Below, piece after piece: positions 1 to 6,855 of a stretch of DNA of 7,389 nucleotides (the first letter of the stretch is position 1; the number at the start of each line of letters is the position of its first letter). Both the position numbers and the translations under genes were made by a program. The stretch is taken from NCBI GenBank assembly GCA_029067255.1, contig JAIEEW010000043.1:1-7389 (forward strand). The letters run 5' to 3'. The notes beneath the pieces were generated by a model, which was given only the letters and a program-made list of their open reading frames with translations, did no database searches and was not told the DNA's origin. The DNA comes from Clostridia bacterium. GTDB taxonomy: Bacteria > Bacillota > Clostridia > Christensenellales > UBA3700.

Positions 1-46
1 TATCATGACAAAGTATATCACAACTATAACAAATTTATCAATTATT

Positions 47-1279
47 TTAGCGGTCAATATCGCCGTCAAGTCTGTTTTCGAGCATTTGCGCGCAGTCGCT
101 TTTTCTAAGTTTGCTTATTGCAAGAGAAGCGACAATATACATTACAGCAAATACGATAGCCGCGGCAAGACCGCCTTTGAGACCGAATTGAGAAGCGTCG
201 GAGACGTAACCGACTAGGCTGGGGCCGAGAGTACAGCCGACGTCGCCGCCGAGCGCAAGCATTGCAAACATGGCGGTGCCGCCTTTGGAAATATTTCTTG
301 AAGCAAGATCCAAGGCCGCGGGCCACATAATGCTGACAGCGAGTCCGCACAGCGCGCACATTATCAAAGAAAGCAACGCTATATTGCTCAAAGCCACGGT
401 CATATAGCATAAAAAGGTGGCGAATCCCAGTATCGGAAGAATCTTTGCAAGTTTAACTTTTTTACCAAATAGTCCATAAATCAGTCGCCCTAACCCCATA
501 AGCAGAGCAAAGGAAAACGGACCGACGAGATCGCCTAAAGTTTTGGAGAGATTGAGTCCTTTTTCTGCAAAATAGGATACCCACTGGCTCATTGATTGTT
601 CGCACGCTCCCGCGCACATAATCAAAATAAAGAAGAGATAAAAGCGTTTGCACTTGAACAGATCTTTGAGCGGCATGCTTTCGCCGCGCTGTTCGTCCAA
701 AGTGGAACAAGGCACAAAAAAGAAGTATATCGCGTTTAATATCGGTATCGCAGCAAACGCCAAAACAAGATATTGCCAACTGTTTTTGTCAAAAATAAGG
801 AAATATCCAACCGTGATCAGTACGACGGCAAGATAACCGAAACAATAGCATGAATGCAGCAGGGACATATTTCCCACGTTCTTTTCGGGAATGGCTTCAA
901 CCACCGGAGAAATGATCACTTCGGCAATTCCGCCGCCTATGGAGCAGATAATAGTTCCTATCATAAGCCCTATATATGAATTTGACATGGCAAAAGGCAG
1001 AGTAGCCATCAGTACAAGACCTGACGCAGCAAATGCGTGAGATAAAATTACCGCTGTCCTATAACCGATTTTGTCCATAATCTTCGCGCTGCCGGCGTCC
1101 ATGATAAGTTGGACTAAAAAGGTAACCGTGATCAGCGCGGTAAGTTTGCTCAAAGATATATCAAAACTTTCTTGAAAACTAACAAAAAGAAGCGGCGCGA
1201 GATTGACGGTTAGAGCCTGTATTCCCGAAGCGACGCAGCATGAGTTGAAAGTATGTCTGTAACTTTTCAATCTTTTCAT
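47..1279 (-). CDS. MFS transporter (12 TM segments)
   Basis: This is a major facilitator superfamily carrier of 410 residues, the usual length for a 12-helix member, acting in the cytoplasmic membrane as a secondary transporter. Hydrophobic segments fall roughly at residues 11-34, 45-60, 75-96, 101-125, 143-163, 168-190, 212-235, 250-271, 278-298, 302-322, 335-360 and 367-390. A hydrophilic central loop (about 191-210) separates the two six-helix halves. The loop after helix 2 carries AKIMDKIGYR (65-74), a good match to MFS motif A (G-x-x-x-D-R/K-x-G-R/Y-R). A related GRLIYGLFGKK stretch (264-274) lies at the equivalent place in the second half, as expected from the internal repeat. The substrate cannot be read from the sequence; sugars, organic acids or drugs are all possible. 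The start is the first ATG, with only a weak GGGCAG ribosome-site candidate 10 nt upstream (1290-1295). It lies 69 bp downstream of the reductase gene on the same strand, so read-through is plausible, and it has its own -10 candidate. Confidence 0.9.
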   Translation of the reverse strand: MKRLKSYRHTFNSCCVASGIQALTVNLAPLLFVSFQESFDISLSKLTALITVTFLVQLIMDAGSAKIMDKIGYRTAVILSHAFAASGLVLMATLPFAMSNSYIGLMIGTIICSIGGGIAEVIISPVVEAIPEKNVGNMSLLHSCYCFGYLAVVLITVGYFLIFDKNSWQYLVLAFAAIPILNAIYFFFVPCSTLDEQRGESMPLKDLFKCKRFYLFFILIMCAGACEQSMSQWVSYFAEKGLNLSKTLGDLVGPFSFALLMGLGRLIYGLFGKKVKLAKILPILGFATFLCYMTVALSNIALLSLIMCALCGLAVSIMWPAALDLASRNISKGGTAMFAMLALGGDVGCTLGPSLVGYVSDASQFGLKGGLAAAIVFAVMYIVASLAISKLRKSDCAQMLENRLDGDIDR

Positions 1280-1317
1280 CGAATTTTATCTGCCCGTATG
1301 TAATTTATTTTCGATAT

Positions 1318-1323
1318 ATTATA
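1318..1323 (-). promoter_or_regulatory. Candidate -10 box for the MFS gene
   Basis: On the minus strand a perfect TATAAT lies in the 69-bp gap upstream of the transporter, which would give a leader of about 30 nt. The best upstream hexamers are poor -35 boxes (TCAACT at 18 bp, or TTGCCT at only 13 bp). The gap is AT-rich, so a chance match is quite possible. Transcription from the reductase promoter could also serve this gene, as no terminator is visible between the two. Confidence 0.35.
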
Positions 1324-1348
1324 TGTAAGGTTTTATAGGCAAGTTGAA

Positions 1349-2080
1349 TCAAATTATCAATCCGCCGTTGACAGAGATCACCTGTCCGGTAACGTAGGAA
1401 GACTTTTCGCTTGCAAGCCATACGGCGGCGTCTGCAACGTCTTGCGGCGCCCCTGCTCGTAAAAGCGGAATATCTGCGACGAGTGAAAGTTTGTCGTCTT
1501 GCGATAGATTATTGTTCATATCCGTGTCAATAAAACCTGGCGCAATGCAGTTGGCTCTTATTCCGCTGAGAGAAAATTCTTTGGCTATCGCTTTTGTAAA
1601 CGCTATGATTCCGCCTTTTGCCGCGGAATATACGCTCTCGCAACTTCCGCCTACCTGCCCCCACATAGAAGACACGGTAATGATATTGCCGCTTTTTTGA
1701 GAAAGCATTATTTTCGCGACTTCGCGACAAAGAGAAATCGTGCCTATGAGATTGACGTCTATTATTCTTTTGATAGCATCGTCGGAGTGGTCGGTCAAAA
1801 GAGACGAATATCCCACGCCGGCATTCGCCACCAGTAAATCTATCGATGAAAAATTTTTAACGGTAAAATCGACCAGTTCTTTTATTTGATCGGGATTCGC
1901 CATATCCGCTTTGAACGCAATAGATTTTCCGCCGTCCGAGTTTATACGATCGCAAAGCGCTTGCGCGTCATTTTGCGAGTTGAGATAGTTTATTACAACG
2001 CTATAACCTTCTTTTGCTAGAGAAATCGCTATCGCTCTACCTATTCCGCGCGACGCTCCTGAAATAATTGCGGTTTTCAT
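1349..2080 (-). CDS. SDR family NAD(P)-dependent oxidoreductase (FabG / YmfI-like)
   Basis: This is a classical short-chain dehydrogenase/reductase of 243 residues, full length for the FabG-type group (E. coli FabG is 244). Visible motifs are the Rossmann glycine motif GASRGIG (8-14), NAG (86-88), catalytic Asn110, Ser138, Tyr151 and Lys155 in YSAAK, the PG pair (181-182) with DTDM (185-188), and the C-terminal TGQVISVNGG (231-240). The Arg after GAS suggests NADPH preference. No fatty-acid synthesis gene is nearby. The SSMWGQVGGSCE segment (137-148) resembles what I recall of B. subtilis YmfI, which reduces 5-aminopentanone on elongation factor P, so that is a real alternative to 3-oxoacyl-ACP reductase. 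Residues 1-14 form the first strand and nucleotide loop, so the ATG at 2080 is fixed as the start. No Shine-Dalgarno sequence precedes it, and the promoter -10 ends only 6 nt upstream, so the mRNA is probably leaderless. Confidence 0.92.
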   Translation of the reverse strand: MKTAIISGASRGIGRAIAISLAKEGYSVVINYLNSQNDAQALCDRINSDGGKSIAFKADMANPDQIKELVDFTVKNFSSIDLLVANAGVGYSSLLTDHSDDAIKRIIDVNLIGTISLCREVAKIMLSQKSGNIITVSSMWGQVGGSCESVYSAAKGGIIAFTKAIAKEFSLSGIRANCIAPGFIDTDMNNNLSQDDKLSLVADIPLLRAGAPQDVADAAVWLASEKSSYVTGQVISVNGGLII

Positions 2081-2086
2081 ACAACT

Positions 2087-2115
2087 ATTATATCTAATCG
2101 TTTGAAAAAAATCAA
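2087..2115 (-). promoter_or_regulatory. Sigma-70/A-type promoter of the SDR gene
   Basis: On the minus strand, -35 TTGATT (2110-2115) is separated by exactly 17 bp from -10 TATAAT (2087-2092). Only 6 nt (AGTTGT) lie between the -10 box and the ATG at 2080, so the expected transcription start coincides with the start codon. The -35 region is shared with the opposing helicase promoter. Confidence 0.75.
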
Positions 2116-2130
2116 CTTTTGTCGTATAAT
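2102..2130 (+). promoter_or_regulatory. Sigma-70/A-type promoter of the helicase gene
   Basis: -35 TTGAAA (2102-2107), a 17-bp spacer, and a perfect -10 TATAAT (2125-2130). Seven nt follow before the ATG at 2138, so initiation is expected at about 2137-2138, directly on the start codon. This promoter lies inside the longest possible reading frame (TTG at 2102), which argues against that start. It overlaps the divergent reductase promoter over 2102-2115. Confidence 0.75.
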
Positions 2131-2137
2131 TAAAATT

Positions 2138-3781
2138 ATGAATAATATGTTTGAAGAATTAGGCGTAGCGCCAGAATTTATAAAAATCCTTGACGAGCAA
2201 AATCTTACGTCGCCTACGGACGTGCAAAAACAAGTTATACCGATTGCGTTGGGCGAGAGAGATATTGTCGCTCAAGCGCCTACAGGTACGGGGAAAACGC
2301 TCGCTTTCGCGCTTCCGATGTTGAGCAAGATTGACAGAGACGACAATTCCGTTCAGGCTGTCATTGTCTGCCCGACGAGAGAACTCGTTATACAGATTTG
2401 CGAAGTAATCCAGTCTTTGCTCAAATACAGCGAAAGGATCAGAGTAGCGGGACTTTACGGCGGTCAGAATATCCAAAGACAACTATTTTGTTTGAGAAAG
2501 AAACCGCAGATAGTCGTAGGCACGCCAGGAAGAATGTTGGATCATCTTGAAAGGCGGACGCTTAAACTCTCGGGCGTAAGATATTTCGTACTCGACGAAG
2601 GGGACGAAATGCTGGATATGGGATTCAGAGGAGATATAGAAAGAATAAGCGCGAGCGCGGGCAAATGCCAACGCCTTTGCTTTTCCGCGACGATACCGCA
2701 GGGTATACGTCAACTTATCCAAAACCTTTTCAACGATCCAATATTCGTCAAGACGGATATAGACGGGGAAGAACTTCCTAAAATCGAACAGTATTACGGC
2801 ATAGTAAAAGACTCGCAGCGCGTGGGAGCGACGCTCAAAATCATAGACGAAGGTAAATACGGACTGGTAATAGCGTTTTGCAATACGAAGATAAGGGCGG
2901 ATAAACTCAACAACGCGTTGATCGCCAAAGGTAGGCTGTCAGAAGCGATACACGGAGATCTAAGACAGGGCGAACGCACGCAAATAATCAAAAAATTCAA
3001 GTCGGGCAAACTCAATATTTTGGTCGCAACCGACGTTGCGGCAAGGGGATTGGATATCGACGGAGTGGATGCGATAATAAATTTCGATCCGCCTACCGAC
3101 AGCGATTTTTATATTCACAGAATAGGCAGGACTGCCCGAGCGAAAAAAGAAGGCGTCGCATATACGCTTATTGACAGTTCTCAGGTAGGATATATTCCCA
3201 GTTTTCAAAAAGCAAGCGGGAATTCTTTGAAGTATATTGATTTTGGGGTCATATCGGATGCGTATACTTTGCCCAAAGATTCTTCCAACAAGATCAAAGA
3301 TTTTCACGCAAATCAAAGCAGATTTTTCCTAAACGTAGGAAAAAGAGATATGCTCGATAAAGAGAGCCTTTCAAAATTACTAATCGCTTATACGCCGTTG
3401 AAAATTTTTGAAATTTCCGATATAAAAATCAGAGATACTTACAGTTTCGTATCCGTAATAAAGGGGTGCGAAAGCAAGATATTCAAACTCAAAGGCATAG
3501 TTTTGGGTAAACGCGAAGTGAACGTTCAGCAAGCCGCCGAAGATGAAAAGCCAGTCGAAAAATCGGACAACAACAAATTCAAATCCAAAAAGAAAGCGGA
3601 TAGCGGCGCTAAGAACAATTTCACTAAGAAGAGTAAAAAAAACGCGTTAGGGCGTTCCAAAGACGGCAGCCGTAAGAGCGGCGCGTCGGTCAAGAACGGT
3701 AAATCAAGCGGAAAGGCGTCAAAAGGCAAAGCAAATAAACCTGTATCCAGAAAGAGTAGATATTATTCGGCGGACGAATAA
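2138..3781 (+). CDS. DEAD-box ATP-dependent RNA helicase with DbpA-type RNA-binding domain
   Basis: This ATP-dependent RNA helicase has 547 residues from the ATG at 2138; ribosome assembly or structured/cold-stressed RNA are the usual roles of the family. The core shows the Q-motif region (F5, TSPTDVQ 24-30), Walker A APTGTGKT (47-54), PTRELV (79-84), GG (108-109), TPGR (129-132), DEGD (153-156), SAT (183-185), VIAFCNT (244-250), ATDVAARGLDI (297-307) and HRIGRTARA (327-335). Residues about 393-463 match the DbpA RNA-binding fold (SRFFLNVGKRD start, FSV and LKG(I/R) near the end), as in DbpA/YxiN and DeaD/CsdA. A Lys/Ser/Gly-rich, very basic tail (about 470-547) is probably disordered and RNA-binding. 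Motif II is DEGD instead of DEAD, and motif VI has RTAR instead of RTGR; both changes are small and activity is likely kept. A TTG at 2102 would add 12 residues but sits on the -35 box. ATG 2147 (MFEELGV) is an alternative start. No Shine-Dalgarno sequence precedes either ATG. Confidence 0.95.
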   Translation: MNNMFEELGVAPEFIKILDEQNLTSPTDVQKQVIPIALGERDIVAQAPTGTGKTLAFALPMLSKIDRDDNSVQAVIVCPTRELVIQICEVIQSLLKYSERIRVAGLYGGQNIQRQLFCLRKKPQIVVGTPGRMLDHLERRTLKLSGVRYFVLDEGDEMLDMGFRGDIERISASAGKCQRLCFSATIPQGIRQLIQNLFNDPIFVKTDIDGEELPKIEQYYGIVKDSQRVGATLKIIDEGKYGLVIAFCNTKIRADKLNNALIAKGRLSEAIHGDLRQGERTQIIKKFKSGKLNILVATDVAARGLDIDGVDAIINFDPPTDSDFYIHRIGRTARAKKEGVAYTLIDSSQVGYIPSFQKASGNSLKYIDFGVISDAYTLPKDSSNKIKDFHANQSRFFLNVGKRDMLDKESLSKLLIAYTPLKIFEISDIKIRDTYSFVSVIKGCESKIFKLKGIVLGKREVNVQQAAEDEKPVEKSDNNKFKSKKKADSGAKNNFTKKSKKNALGRSKDGSRKSGASVKNGKSSGKASKGKANKPVSRKSRYYSADE

Positions 3782-3827
3782 ACTGTATTTGCATTAAGTT
3801 CTTTTAGAAATATCATTTTAATAAAGA

Positions 3828-3860
3828 AAAAAAGACGGTTTTTTGAATTCCGTCTTTTTT
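3828..3860. terminator. Bidirectional intrinsic terminator
   Basis: GACGG (3834-3838) pairs with CCGTC (3850-3854) around an 11-nt loop, and the stem can be extended by A6 (3828-3833) against T6 (3855-3860). Read rightwards, the stem ends in a T run that would end the helicase transcript. Read leftwards, the flanking A run becomes a U run that would end the potABCD transcript. It lies in the 100-bp convergent gap between the two stop codons. Confidence 0.85.
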
Positions 3861-3881
3861 ACGTTTACATAAATTGTAGGA

Positions 3882-5240
3882 TCACGCTTTTACGTTTCTC
3901 CACATTCTGTTCATTGCGGAGTTTCTTGCTCCGAAGTCGCGCATTACGGCGCATCTTTCGATGATTTCCTGTGAGAAGAATTGCGCTTCAAAAGCGTTAA
4001 CGCTTTCTTCGTCAACGTAGACGATTACTCTTCCGTCTTCGTCGGCAAAATCACAGTTTTCTCCAAAGTAATAAGTAAGGTCGTAACGGTATTCGGTTTC
4101 ATCTTCTTCGCTTGCCCAGTTTTCGAGAATATACTCGTATACTTCTTCGGTAGCAGTACCTGCGGTATAACCTATGTAATCCATATTTTCAATTGCAATA
4201 TCAGGACGGCACATAAAATTTATCCAAAGATTTGCCGCGGTCGGGTTGCCCGAGTATTTGGGAATGCACCATGCGTCGCTGAAAATGTTGGAGCCTTCAT
4301 AAGGAACAAAGTACGCCATATCGCGTTCCACGCCCAGTTCTTCCTGCAAGGAATCCATAGCGTATACCGCGTCTCCCGCCCATTGCAAAGTCATGTCTAT
4401 ATCGCCTTGAATAATGACTTCTTTTCCTTCGTCGTTTTCGTAACCGCTTATTATCTTTTTCTGTTCGATCAGATAGTCCTGAACTTTCTTGACGGTATCC
4501 GGATCGGTTGCGTTGAGCGCTATATCGGGTGTGAGCGAAGGTAGACAAAAATTCGATCTCTCGTTTAGAAGAGTATAGATCGCGCCTATTGCGTAAGAAT
4601 CGCGCAGCGAGTTTTTCATCATGATTCTTTGATTGTACGCTTTATCCCAAAGCACCGCCCAGCCGTTGGCTTCGACGTATTCTTGCATGGAAGAATACGT
4701 TCCGTATTCGCTGTTTTTATACGCGGTGGAATCTTTTGCGTAAAGAATACCCAAAGTACCCGTCATGTAAGTGCGGCTGTATAGATTGTATTCGCCGCTT
4801 TCTTCGTCGTAGTCGTACTGGAAATACGAGTCTTCTCCCGATTGAAAGAGCGGGGAAGTGCCGTCGCGATAATCTTCGATTTCGCCGTATCCCAAATCGC
4901 TTAGATCAGGAGCGAGTTTCAAAAGCAACTTTTCGTTGATCATTTTTTCAACCATATAGTCAGACGGACATATTACGTCAAAGTCGGCTTTCGTCGTCTT
5001 TATCTGCGCGTACATCAGTTCGTTTTCGTCGAACATTTCGTATTTTACTTTGATATTTTTACCGGTAATTTCATGATAGTATTCTTCGAATTTGTCGATT
5101 ACGTCTTCGCCTATATACTCTGACCAGTTGTATACTTTCAGCACTTCGTCGCGAGATCTGCATCCCGTAAGAAGGATAGGCAGGGCGAGAGTTGCGATCA
5201 TTACCGTCAATAAAATCAAAACCGTAAATTTCTTTTTCAT
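3882..5240 (-). CDS. potD: Spermidine/putrescine ABC transporter substrate-binding lipoprotein
   Basis: This is the extracellular binding component of a polyamine-type ABC importer. The N-terminus has a KKK charge cluster, a hydrophobic stretch (about 5-24) and the lipobox LTGC (24-27), so it should be lipid-anchored at Cys27. PotD-type landmarks follow in order: VYNWSEY (36-42), PSDYMVEKM (92-100), LWDKAY (197-202), LQWAGDAVYA (285-294), FSDAWCIPK (320-328) and IGYTAG (356-361). By eye, Asp322 aligns with E. coli PotD Asp257, but the neighbouring ligand-contact Trp255 appears to be Phe320. At 452 residues it is about 100 longer than E. coli PotD (348); the extra length is mainly in acidic, Tyr-rich stretches near 130-160 and 375-412. 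The ATG has a good GGGAGA site 6 nt upstream (5247-5252). It is the last gene of the operon, 20 bp after potC and directly before the terminator. The substrate could be spermidine, putrescine or another organic cation. Confidence 0.92.
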   Translation of the reverse strand: MKKKFTVLILLTVMIATLALPILLTGCRSRDEVLKVYNWSEYIGEDVIDKFEEYYHEITGKNIKVKYEMFDENELMYAQIKTTKADFDVICPSDYMVEKMINEKLLLKLAPDLSDLGYGEIEDYRDGTSPLFQSGEDSYFQYDYDEESGEYNLYSRTYMTGTLGILYAKDSTAYKNSEYGTYSSMQEYVEANGWAVLWDKAYNQRIMMKNSLRDSYAIGAIYTLLNERSNFCLPSLTPDIALNATDPDTVKKVQDYLIEQKKIISGYENDEGKEVIIQGDIDMTLQWAGDAVYAMDSLQEELGVERDMAYFVPYEGSNIFSDAWCIPKYSGNPTAANLWINFMCRPDIAIENMDYIGYTAGTATEEVYEYILENWASEEDETEYRYDLTYYFGENCDFADEDGRVIVYVDEESVNAFEAQFFSQEIIERCAVMRDFGARNSAMNRMWRNVKA

Positions 5241-5260
5241 ATTTTATCTCCCGACGAAAG

Positions 5261-6088
5261 TTATTTGTCTTTTTCCGTTTTCTTGCGCGGAGAGTAAAGG
5301 ACCATCATAAGCGCGAAAACGATAAAGAAGATTATTGTGAACAACGCTCTTATATCTGCGGGCAACGGGTGTTTTCCGTTTTTAAGACCGTAGAGCATTG
5401 TCGAGAGCGTGTCGAACGACGTTACGTTGATCTTTGTTATAACGAAATCGTCTATCGAAAGCGTAAATGCAAGGAGCGCTCCGACGACTATTCCGGGAAG
5501 AATATCGGGAAGTACGACCTTGAACATCGCTTTCGCGGGCGTGCAGCCCAAATCCAACGCGGCTTCGTATATCTTGTTGTCTGACTTTTGTAATCTCGGC
5601 AACACGTTGAGCAGAACGTACGGCGCGCAGAAAGAAGTTTGCGCCAAAATAAGTTTGAATGCCGTCATGCCCCAACTGCCGTCGTTTATTTTAAAAGTCG
5701 ACGCGAAAAGGTTGAATACCAACGCCAAAGCGATAGCCGTTACTATCTCGCTGTTTATCATAGGTATTTGGTTGACTGTAGAATATGCGGCTTTGATTCT
5801 CTTGTTGTGAATCGCGTGCAATCCTATCGCGCCGAGCGTTCCCAGTATAGTGGAAAGCAGACTTACGAAAAAACCTACGAAAAGCGTATTGAGTAGCGCG
5901 CTTTGTATGAGTTCCGCGTTTTTACTTTGACCGGTAAATAGGTTTATGTAGTTGTCGAAAGTAAAACCGTTCCAGTTGCTGAAAGAAGGGGTGTCGGTGA
6001 AAGAGAAGACTATCATCCACACGATAGGCAAGTAGAGCATTATGAGCACTATTGCTATAAAAGTTTTTACCAGTATCTTTCTTACCAT
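5261..6088 (-). CDS. potC: Spermidine/putrescine ABC transporter permease PotC
   Basis: This is one of the two inner-membrane channel subunits of the polyamine importer. It has 275 residues, close to the family's usual length of about 265. Helices are visible at about 8-30, 66-92, 113-130, 145-165, 196-212 and 246-266. The cytoplasmic EAA loop that docks onto the ATPase is clear at 175-194 (EAALDLGCTPAKAMFKVVLP) with the conserved Gly181. DDFVIT (213-218) after it is typical of PotC and helps tell it from PotB. The C-terminus ends in a basic tail (RKKTEKDK). The start ATG overlaps the potB stop by 7 bp, which points to coupled translation, and an AGGGGG site lies 6 nt upstream (6095-6100) inside potB. 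Confidence 0.93.
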   Translation of the reverse strand: MVRKILVKTFIAIVLIMLYLPIVWMIVFSFTDTPSFSNWNGFTFDNYINLFTGQSKNAELIQSALLNTLFVGFFVSLLSTILGTLGAIGLHAIHNKRIKAAYSTVNQIPMINSEIVTAIALALVFNLFASTFKINDGSWGMTAFKLILAQTSFCAPYVLLNVLPRLQKSDNKIYEAALDLGCTPAKAMFKVVLPDILPGIVVGALLAFTLSIDDFVITKINVTSFDTLSTMLYGLKNGKHPLPADIRALFTIIFFIVFALMMVLYSPRKKTEKDK

Positions 6089-6855
6089 AGTCTGCCCCCT
6101 TTTCCGTCTTTGTCGTATTTATTAGTAATAGCCATTGACGCTATCATAAACAATAACAATACAAAAGATATTGTCGCCGCCATATTCAAAGAATCGGCCT
6201 TTAGGCTGTAAATGAAATCGCCTAGAAGCATCATCTTGCCGTTGCTCATGATTTCCGTTACGGCAAACGTAGTTATAGACGGGATCATTACCATCGTCAG
6301 TCCGCTGAGTATTCCCGGCATAGAGAGCGGGACTGTAACTTTCCAAAACGCTTTGGTCGGAGTAGCGCCGAGATCGCCAGCGCCTTCAATATAACTCTTG
6401 TCGATTTTGAGAAGAGTGTTGTAAAGGGGCATTATCATAAACGGAAGAAATTCGTACGTCAATCCGAAAATGACCGTTCCCATACCGAGTTTTACGTTAA
6501 GCACGCTGAATACGGCTTTGGTAGCCATCATTCTCAACAGAAAGTTGACCCACATCGGAGCAATGAAAAGTCCTATCATTACGCCTTTTTTATTGAATTC
6601 TTTTTTAGTAAGATAGTACGCGATAGGATAGCCAATTAAAAGGCATATCGCGCTTGTGGAAAATCCCGCTATAAAAGAGTTTTTGACTACTTTTCCCAAC
6701 GCGTCTTCTTTCGCCAACTCTTTGAAGTTGGCGAGCATATCGAAAGAACCGTCGCTTGCGTCAATAAACGCGAATACGAGTATGAGCGCAAGCGGAAGTA
6801 GTACAAACAGCAACATGAATAACGCGTAGGGGAGAGATAGAAGTTTCTTAAACAT
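6082..6855 (-). CDS. potB: Spermidine/putrescine ABC transporter permease PotB
   Basis: This is the partner membrane subunit to PotC. From the ATG at 6855 it has 257 residues, slightly shorter than E. coli PotB because the C-terminus is brief. Hydrophobic helices lie at about 7-31, 58-82, 91-110, 126-149, 178-200 and 226-244. The EAA loop is at 157-176 (EGAGDLGATPTKAFWKVTVP): the second Ala of EAA is Gly here, but the conserved Gly163 is kept. MPGILSGLTMVMIPS (179-193) closely follows the PotB pattern (MPGI-x-x-G-x-x-x-V-M-x-P). A longer frame opens at 6897, adding 14 hydrophilic residues. I prefer 6855 because a strong ribosome site precedes it and because the protein then starts just before the first helix, as in the family. 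It overlaps potA by 8 bp and potC by 7 bp. Confidence 0.92.
   Translation of the reverse strand: MFKKLLSLPYALFMLLFVLLPLALILVFAFIDASDGSFDMLANFKELAKEDALGKVVKNSFIAGFSTSAICLLIGYPIAYYLTKKEFNKKGVMIGLFIAPMWVNFLLRMMATKAVFSVLNVKLGMGTVIFGLTYEFLPFMIMPLYNTLLKIDKSYIEGAGDLGATPTKAFWKVTVPLSMPGILSGLTMVMIPSITTFAVTEIMSNGKMMLLGDFIYSLKADSLNMAATISFVLLLFMIASMAITNKYDKDGKGGRLW

Noticed and set aside
1..46. AT-rich left edge
   Set aside because: Downstream of the MFS stop codon; I saw no convincing terminator hairpin, promoter or gene end in these bases.
5..217. 70-codon plus-strand frame at the left edge
   Set aside because: It overlaps the 3' end of the MFS gene in antisense and has no promoter, ribosome site or family resemblance.
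1280..1348. Possible riboswitch or leader RNA upstream of the MFS gene
   Set aside because: At 69 bp, AT-rich and without a stable GC-containing hairpin or terminator, it is too short and featureless for a known riboswitch class.
2102..2137. TTG start adding 12 residues to the helicase
   Set aside because: The TTG is part of the -35 box and the -10 box lies inside the added codons, so this stretch would not be transcribed from that promoter. DEAD-box proteins of this kind normally begin just before the FxxLG-type motif, as the ATG at 2138 gives.
3981..4544. 187-codon plus-strand frame opposite potD
   Set aside because: It lies wholly antisense to a well-supported gene, has no recognisable domain, and its composition is what a reversed Glu/Asp/Tyr-rich gene gives.
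5409..5810. 133-codon plus-strand frame opposite potC
   Set aside because: It is antisense to a clear permease gene and has no independent support.
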